Source of the DNA: Gigaspora margarita
Lineage: Eukaryota > Glomeromycota > Glomeromycetes > Diversisporales > Gigasporaceae
Assembly: GCA_009809945.1 (NCBI GenBank)
Contig: WTPW01000013.1
Span: forward strand, 868,396 to 932,395
Reading direction: 5' to 3'
Length of the DNA: 64,000 bases
Shown here: positions 57,826-64,000 of the stretch, in pieces
Numbering within the stretch: position 1 is the stretch's first letter
Layout of the letters: every line of letters begins with the position of its first letter
Position numbers and translations under genes: made by a program
The notes under the pieces: model-generated
Database searches by the model: none
What the model was told of the DNA's origin: nothing
The model's input: only the letters and a program-made list of their open reading frames with translations

Positions 57826-57963
57826 CTGCGAACTGATAGTGTAGTGGTTGCACTCCCAGGGCATTAGCTGATTTAAACGCAAGATCACCAGGCAAGTCCT
57901 AGAGAAAACAGAGTTGCTATATAAGATCACAGAGCAGATTACTTGAACCAGGATGCTAAAACC
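57826..57963 (+). repeat. tRNA-derived SINE-like head
   Basis: GATAGTGTAGTGGTTGCACT (57836–57855) closely resembles a tRNA D-arm and A box. GATTTAAACGC about 23 bases further is a degenerate B box (GGTTCRAANCC). There is no complete cloverleaf, so a SINE head or tRNA relic is more likely than a functional tRNA. It lies immediately 3' of retroposon copy 3 and 5' of the GGGTTCATAATGGGC element. Confidence 0.45.
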
Positions 57964-58504
57964 TAGGGTTCATAATGGGCTGGGCTAAACCCGCAGGTTT
58001 GCAGGTTGGGTGGGTTTGGGTCAAAGCCAGGTCCAATATTTTGACCCATTATAAAGTGGGTTGGGTTTAGACCAGGTTTATTAAATACCAGGCTTGGGTC
58101 AGGTTTTGTAAATGGGCCCGCGGGCCTCGCGGGTCCTTATATAGGATAACTTTCTTGTGATTGGTCAATTTTATACAATTGAATTTATACAGTTTAGAGT
58201 ACTTTTACCCCCTATTATAATAAATTTTTTTTAAAAAAAATATAACCACCATTTATAATACTATTGAAGACTCTTCGTGAACAAAGCTTTGAGTATCTTG
58301 TGTATCTCTGGGATTCACCCTACCTGGGTATACCTCACTTGGAGACGGTTTGTAAGCTAGAAAAATAGTAATATACAATAAATATATATGTTAAAGCTTT
58401 AATTAGCTTACAAATGTACGACTAACTTGTTTGAAAAAAGGGCTTAAAGATAATATATAGTAACTTTTAATAATATTAGATTAAAATAAATTGCAACTAA
58501 AGTT

Positions 58505-59065
58505 AGAACCAAGATGATTTTTTCAATCTGGATATAACTAGAATTAAAAAAAATGAATCCGGATTAATTTTATTTAAATTCAGATATAAATATATTTGGA
58601 TTAATCTGGATATAAATCTAAATCTGAATACAAATCTAAATCCGGATACAAATCTAAATCCGGATACAAGTCTAAATCCAGATATAAATCTATATCCAGA
58701 TATAAATCTATATACGGTTGAATAGCAATGATATAACTTCGTTTATCAGAATTTCAGTTATATTTTGTACCAAATACAATCTATCTAATTTATTAGAGAT
58801 TGTGCCTGATACAAAATATAAGTAAACCCAATGGCATGTTTTCTTTTGATAGTACATATATCCAGATTATATATTATATCCAGATTATATCTTGTATCTG
58901 GATTATATGTGGTATCCGGATTGTATATTGTATCTGGTTATATATTATATCCGAATTGTATTATATCCGGATATAGTTGGTTCAAAAATTGAATTCAGAT
59001 TTGTTTAAAAACCAGATTAATCCAGATATAAATATAAATCCAGATTTATCTACTACCTCTAATTA
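58505..59065. repeat. Minisatellite-bearing inverted element (ATCCGGATA repeats)
   Basis: About eight copies of AATCTAAATCCGGATACA (58597–58710) face about six copies of ATCCGGATTATATATTGT (58857–58985). GGATTAATCTGGATATAAAT and its inverse lie at the outer edges. Individual units differ by transitions. Confidence 0.65.
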
Positions 59066-59660
59066 CAATACTTGATGCTTTACTAGATATAAAGAAGTGT
59101 TTGGTAAGTAACTTTATCTTTCAGGATCTTGACATTAATAAGTTCAAATCTTTTTTAGTAATATTTAAGAACGTAATAAAAAACTTGTTTATTTAATTTT
59201 TTTTAAAAAATAGGTTCTACATTATTCATTTGTGGTTTATATTTAAGATAGGCTTATTATGTATTACAGGAAATTATAATATTGTTTGATATTGTTAAAA
59301 AATTTTTATATAATTTTATATAACGATTGGGATGTATGTCATAATTTTTCTGTCAAAATTAAATCATATTAAATCGCTTTAATATTGAATTGTCGTGTAT
59401 TATATGAATTCAAGGTTTTTAGTTAGTACGTATACAACAATAACAGATATTATAATAGAGATTGAACCCGCTAAAGATTTCAACTCTGGGTTACTCACCC
59501 ATTTAACAAAACCCTAACTGGGTTACAAACTGGATAACCCAGTTGACCCGATTGACCCGGTTAATCACAATAAGAAAAATATATATTTTACATCTACTAC
59601 TATTCATTTTCCAATATAGTTTGTAAGACTGTTATATTCTACTTTTGATTTATGTATTTA

Positions 59661-59842
59661 TAGCTGTTTTCGTAAATTCTGGGACAACTGATAAAAAATA
59701 GATCAGTCGAATTCGATAAGTTTTGGAATTCAGTGTTATCGAATTAATGTAATGCTGAAAATCCAATTCAGATAATACCAAATTCAAAAACTTATCAAAT
59801 CAATTTTTTATCAGTTGTCCCAGAATTTATGAGAATAGCTGT
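59661..59842. mobile_element. ~180-bp MITE with ~40-bp TIRs
   Basis: AGCTGTTTTCGTAAATTCTG and, reverse-complemented, AGCTATTCTCATAAATTCTG. Both continue with GGACAACTGATAAAAAAT. The TSD is ambiguous. Confidence 0.7.
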
Positions 59843-60347
59843 AATTAACTACAATGTTTATTTTTATCTAACCGCTCGCTTACTTCTATAATGTATAAAA
59901 CTAATTATTCAATCTACATAAATTTGTAGAACTAATAATGCGAATGCATTTTCATATATTTATGGATAGTCAATCTGGGCCACCCTGGTAGCAATATCTA
60001 TGACCCAGTTAACACATCTTACACAGATCATCCGGGTGGCACTTATACGGGTACAATCTATACTGTATCATTTATAATAAATTTTGATTGCCCAGTTGTC
60101 ATATGATCTGCAAAGTGACCGATTATGACACGATTTTTAATTTATGTGATCAACCAATCACGAGAAAGTTATCCACTTAATCACTAGGCCCAGTCAGGTT
60201 TGGTTGGGCCGGGTATAGTTTTGAAGTGACCCAGCCCAGCCCAAACCTGTAAATTTTTACTGGGCCGGGCTCGGGCTTATAAAATTTTTTGGGCTTGGGT
60301 TTAAATTTGGAGAAACCCAGCCTGACCCGGCCCATTCTGAACCCTAC

Positions 60348-60880
60348 TAGAACTATGTTTGGACGGAACAGCCACATTGCCATTGTGTTTCCTGTTAGTG
60401 TATTCTCTGTTCAGAAGTAAAACTTGGTCAGTTCTAGTTAAATTCTTCAGTAGTAAATAGATCAATTGGATCTTACCCAAAATGGAAGGATGACTGTTCC
60501 AGGACGAATTGGACAGAACATGGAGTAGTCTGCTCTAACAGGGTTTCTCTTCTTTGTCTCAGGGATGAAAAAGTTCTAAAAGAACCAAAATGAGTTGGAA
60601 GCAGAAGATACCGTCGGGTACCTCTTGTTGGGTACAAAAAAAGATTGAAGAAGAGTTCCAGTTAAATCCCTAGTAGTAAATGGGTCAGCTGGTTAAAATT
60701 AGTTGGAACAATGAAATAAAGGGAGGCTTAGTACTGGTTAGCCACAGTAGAAATAGTAATAGATGCACATATATAGATCATTACAAAAATGTACAAATGT
60801 AGGGACCTTGTATAATAAGAAGGTCCCATTGAATTTAATAAAAGAGGCCATACACCACCTCTGGATAGTTCCCAAACAGA
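60348..60880 (+). other. Unrecognised segment with balanced composition
   Basis: Less AT-rich than its surroundings. It holds an imperfect internal duplication (TAGTTAAATTCTTCAGTAGT near 60437 and CAGTTAAATCCCTAGTAGTA near 60659). Frames are short and broken. It resembles 55.6–56.3 kb in style, but no direct match was established. Confidence 0.35.
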
Positions 60881-62486
60881 AAACATAAAAAAAACATTTG
60901 ATTATACAGGTGTTAAGTAATCTTTATTTAAAATTAAACAAAAAAATTTGCTATATTTTTTATGAATTAATATAGAAATACCCATAGGCAATGTTGTATA
61001 TAAACATTGTCCTACTAATTTTGCAGGGACATGAACAGTGCCAGACAATATTCCATATTTAATATCTATAATGATATCCCAGCAGAGTATTGTACATGGG
61101 TATTATTCTGCTAATTTTTAACCTGGTTTCGAACATGTTCAGACATGCCAACTATACAAGCTAATCAAATTGCTTAAAATATTAAAAGTGAGTTTGAAAA
61201 GCTTTATATTTAATTTGACTTATTATCTTCATAAACTTAATGCTTCTCATTACTTTATTTAAATTTTAACAGGTGAATTGATTTATTTTAACACTATACA
61301 TTAATGTATAATAGTAATTTGTAGAAATTTATATATATATTAAATAATTATATTGACTGATAATCATGTGTTTATTAACATAGATGTCCAAAACAAAAAA
61401 ATTTTTTGCAGATATGTCTGCAGACAACTGTCCTGAACTGTCTTCTGTTCGTGTTTGTGTCTCATAACAATACTACCCATAGAGTACATTGAATTTTTTG
61501 TACCCTTATTTTGATCATATAATATTATAGTAATACTAACATGGTTTATATTAGGTTAGAGTTAGAGTAAAAACTATATTAGAGTTAGAGTTTAGACTAT
61601 TATATAGTAAAATTGCTCAAAAAAAACTTTTTAGTAATATACAGAAAGTGGTTTAGTATACAATTTTTTGCAAAATAAGCAATTTTTGTCAAAATGAATT
61701 TTTGTTTTGAATTTTCTGATCATGTAATATTATATCAGATCTTGAATTTTAGTAGTGATCTATAGATTACATAAAGTGGGTATATGTACCTTTGAGTACA
61801 TATATATTCTTATTTTTTTATTTATAAATAATCTTTAAATAAAGATTACCCAATATTTATCTAATCAAAATTTGACCAAATTGGTATAGATAGATGCTAA
61901 AAAATCTTTGATTAAAATTTATTCTTAGATATTTAAAGTTTAGCTTACTACAAAATACAAACCATTTATCTTACTTTTTTATTTTTTTATTTTTTATTTT
62001 TTTTTATTTTTTATTTTTTTTATTTTTTTTTTATTGTTTATTTTTTTTATTATTTTTTATTTTTTTAGCCTGTGGTTTTTACTCTTTGTTTGTATCTAAT
62101 AGTTTAAATTTTTTAAAAATTCATATATTATTAAAAAAGTAATATATATATATATATAATCAAAAAGATTAATAAAATTTTAGATTAGGCTGAATCTGAA
62201 ATTTGAAGAAGGAATAGTATAGGAATATAAATAAGAACTAGGAATATATATTTAATTAAGGCTCAAGAACATGTAATTTTATAATATATTAAGCCACCTT
62301 AATTTATATGCCCAAATTTTTTGGTAATTTCTCATTGGTATGTACGTATAAGTGCATTTATTTTTATTTAATACCTATAGAAAAAACCTGTTTTAATTGT
62401 AATAGGTATTAAAAATTTAATTTTAATAATGCTTGGCACATGATACTCTTTAATAGATAATAATAGTCTAAGATAATAAAGTTATA
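60881..62486. other. AT-rich DNA with simple repeats
   Basis: 60977–61150 contains an imperfect direct duplication of ~75 bp (CCTACTAATTTTGCAGGG against TCTGCTAATTTTTAACCTGG). 61970–62070 is an almost pure T/A low-complexity tract. (TA)n lies at 62138–62158. 61825–61925 is palindromic-array residue. No gene. Confidence 0.5.
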
Positions 62487-63106
62487 ACTCCGAAAGTTTG
62501 TCATGCATGCAGAACAATATAATATATATATATATTTAGTTTGTGGAGTTCAACACCTCAGATATTATGAATTGTGCATAGGAATTCTTGGTGTTTACCT
62601 GTTAATGTATGAATCATGTAATTATAGAATTAAATTGTTTGTTCAAATAGCAAGCTATTTTGTAAAGTAGATGATCAAATCAAAAAATATTATTGTTTGA
62701 ATATCTATATTGAAATTACAAATTTAATATTATTATTAAATAATATCATATTTTATAATTCAATTAGCACATGTTGAGTATTTACAAAGATTTTTATGTT
62801 TGAGTTTTTTTTTATAATATACATAAGAGTATGCAAGAGTATGCAAAAGTATGCAATAGTATGCAAGAAATTATATGAAATGCAAACCATATTAGACCTT
62901 TTGATTCATATATTTGAAAATCAAGAAAATAAAAATTGGTTATTCAAAATTTTCAAAATTTTCTAATTAGTCCTTAATAAGATCATATTCTGAATTTCAT
63001 CTAATAATATGTTTGTACTTGACAAAATTTGTCAAGATTTTTTTCTTTTTTTCTTTGAAGAGTGGAAGCTTTGCCATAGTGATTTATAATTAATTTTTCT
63101 ATTAAC
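62487..63106 (+). repeat. Dispersed repeat C family, copy C4 (partial)
   Basis: Aligns in direct orientation with C1 from about 36590 (GAAAGTTTGTCATGCATGC against GGAAGTTTGTCATGCACG) to about 38040 (GCTTTGCCATAGTGATTTAT against GCTTTGCCGTAGTGATTTAT). It lacks the 37251–37952 insertion and so preserves the empty site GTTTGTAC (63011–63018). The AAGAGTATGC minisatellite has about five units at 62825–62872. It stops at 63106, where a foldback element begins; the left ~40% of the family is absent. Confidence 0.75.
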
Positions 63107-64000
63107 AGTCATACAACATGTCTTTATGATTGACATCTATAATAAAAATTATAATAAAAACATATAAATTTACTATAAAATTCCAGCTAAAGATTATTTT
63201 CAGCTTTATTAATTAATTTAAAATTAATTTTTTTTAGAAATATAGAGCAATAGGTGGAGAAAAAGATAGTACAAAAATCAGATTAAAATTTTGCCAATTT
63301 TGTACAATTACAAACTATAAATTTGTCAAAATAAATATTTACTAATTTTAAATAGCAAATATATGTAAAATTATGCTCTGAACAACTTTACTTAGGAGCT
63401 GGAAGTAGGTTACCTTGTAAGAAAAGTAGGTTAGCTATAGACTAACATTAAAAATTTGGTTTGTAATTAAACCCTTTTTTTTGTCAAGATAACCTGCTTT
63501 GGGCTTCTAAGTAAACTTGTTCAGCAGGTAAATCTACTCACATCTGGGTCAATATGCATTTTCTAAGGCCTTTTACTAAGTAAAAAATGTTGTTATAGTT
63601 GGAAAAAAAATTTTTTTTAGAAAAAATTTTTTTTCCAACTTTAAACCCATTTTTTACTTAGTAAAAGGTCCAATAAAATGTGGGTTGACCTCAGTATGAG
63701 TAGAATTACCTGCTGAACAAGTTACTTAGAAACCCAAAGCAGGTTATCTTGAAAAAAAAGGGGGTTTATATTTCAAACTAAAAAAACTAACCTATTTTTT
63801 TTTTACAAGGTAACATACTTCCGGCTCCTAAGTAAAGTTGTTCAGAGCAAAATTTTACATATATTTGCTATTTTAAAATTAGTAAATATTTGTTTTTGAC
63901 AAAGATACATTTGAAATCATGCAAAATTGGCTAAATTTTCCAATTTTTGTACCACCTTTTTCTCCTCCCATTGCTCTATATTTCTGAAAATTTTAATTTT
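63107..64000. mobile_element. Foldback element, copy 2 (cut by window end)
   Basis: Shares with copy 1 ATAAATTTACTATAAA, GCTCTGAACAACTTTACTTA, CAGGTTATCTTGA/TCAAGATAACCTGC, TTTTACTAAGTAAAA and the A/T hinge TTTTTTTTAGAAAAAATTTT (63608 on). The arms meet near 63617, so the full element should extend ~120 bp beyond 64000. It appears inserted into C4. Confidence 0.75.

Larger units (their letters stand above)
57964..60347. mobile_element. 2.4-kb element with ~230-bp diverged TIRs
   Basis: Left end TAGGGTTCATAATGGGCTGG and, reverse-complemented, right end TAGGGTTCAGAATGGGCCGG. Both arms then carry GGGTTTNNNNCAGG-type words and GGATAACTTTCTTGTGATTGG or GGATAACTTTCTCGTGATTGG ~190 bp in. Two separate MITEs in opposite orientation would look similar, but the match runs past a typical MITE end. 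Nested inside are 58505–59065 and 59661–59842, and more GGGTTAACCCAGTT-type words near 59480–59560 and 59980–60050. No transposase recognised. Confidence 0.5.

Noticed and set aside
57826-57900. A functional tRNA gene
   Set aside because: The D-arm/A-box is convincing, but anticodon and T arms cannot be paired and the B box is degenerate. Kept only as a SINE-like head.

Overview
This is a strongly AT-rich eukaryotic window with one convincing host gene. The rest is almost entirely transposable elements and their decayed remains. The gene has short GT–AG introns and encodes a GDSL/SGNH hydrolase. The surroundings hold degenerate hAT and CACTA/Plavaka-type transposases, a LINE with RNase H, and dense MITE and foldback families. 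Together these suggest an early-diverging fungus, most likely an arbuscular mycorrhizal fungus (Glomeromycotina). That assignment is inference from gene style and repeat content; there is no rRNA or other marker in the window.

Layout. 0–4 kb: the edge of a palindromic array element, a 262-bp duplication split by a single N (probably an assembly join), and a decayed hAT transposase on the minus strand. 4–10 kb: small MITEs, two of them one TA-flanked family, around a decayed CACTA-type transposase, then a 0.7-kb inverted-repeat element. 11.4–17.4 kb: a 5,980-bp LINE bounded by an exact 18-bp target-site duplication, with all of its coding regions broken. 18–27 kb: a TTA-flanked MITE, a non-autonomous retroposon with its own TSD, a ~292-bp tandem array, and a ~322-bp array of alternating palindromes interrupted by three nested elements. 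27.6–29.6 kb: a fossil integrase fragment of a retroelement, followed by polypurine low-complexity DNA. 30–33.3 kb: three large elements built from repeated palindromic units.

33.7–46 kb is the gene neighbourhood. The SGNH hydrolase gene (39.0–40.7 kb, minus, four exons, 473 aa) lies between copies of a ~2-kb dispersed repeat (C family). One copy is direct on its left and two are inverted on its right. The left copy carries two precisely bounded insertions: a MULE-like MITE with 36-bp perfect TIRs and a 9-bp TSD, and a hAT-like element with an 8-bp TSD. The right end of the window holds a paralogous empty site for the second.

46–64 kb: an 841-bp nearly full-length palindrome with a 9-bp TSD, an internally deleted hAT, more palindromic array elements, a ~1.04-kb foldback family (two copies), two more members of the retroposon family seen at 18.7 kb, a tRNA-like SINE head, and a 2.4-kb element with long diverged TIRs.

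The most useful biology is the interaction between elements. The LINE and a family of short retroposons share a 3' tail, which suggests parasitism on the LINE machinery. Several insertions are dated relative to one another by nesting and intact TSDs. Premature stops in the transposases often sit where the families have tryptophan or glutamine, consistent with G:C to A:T decay.
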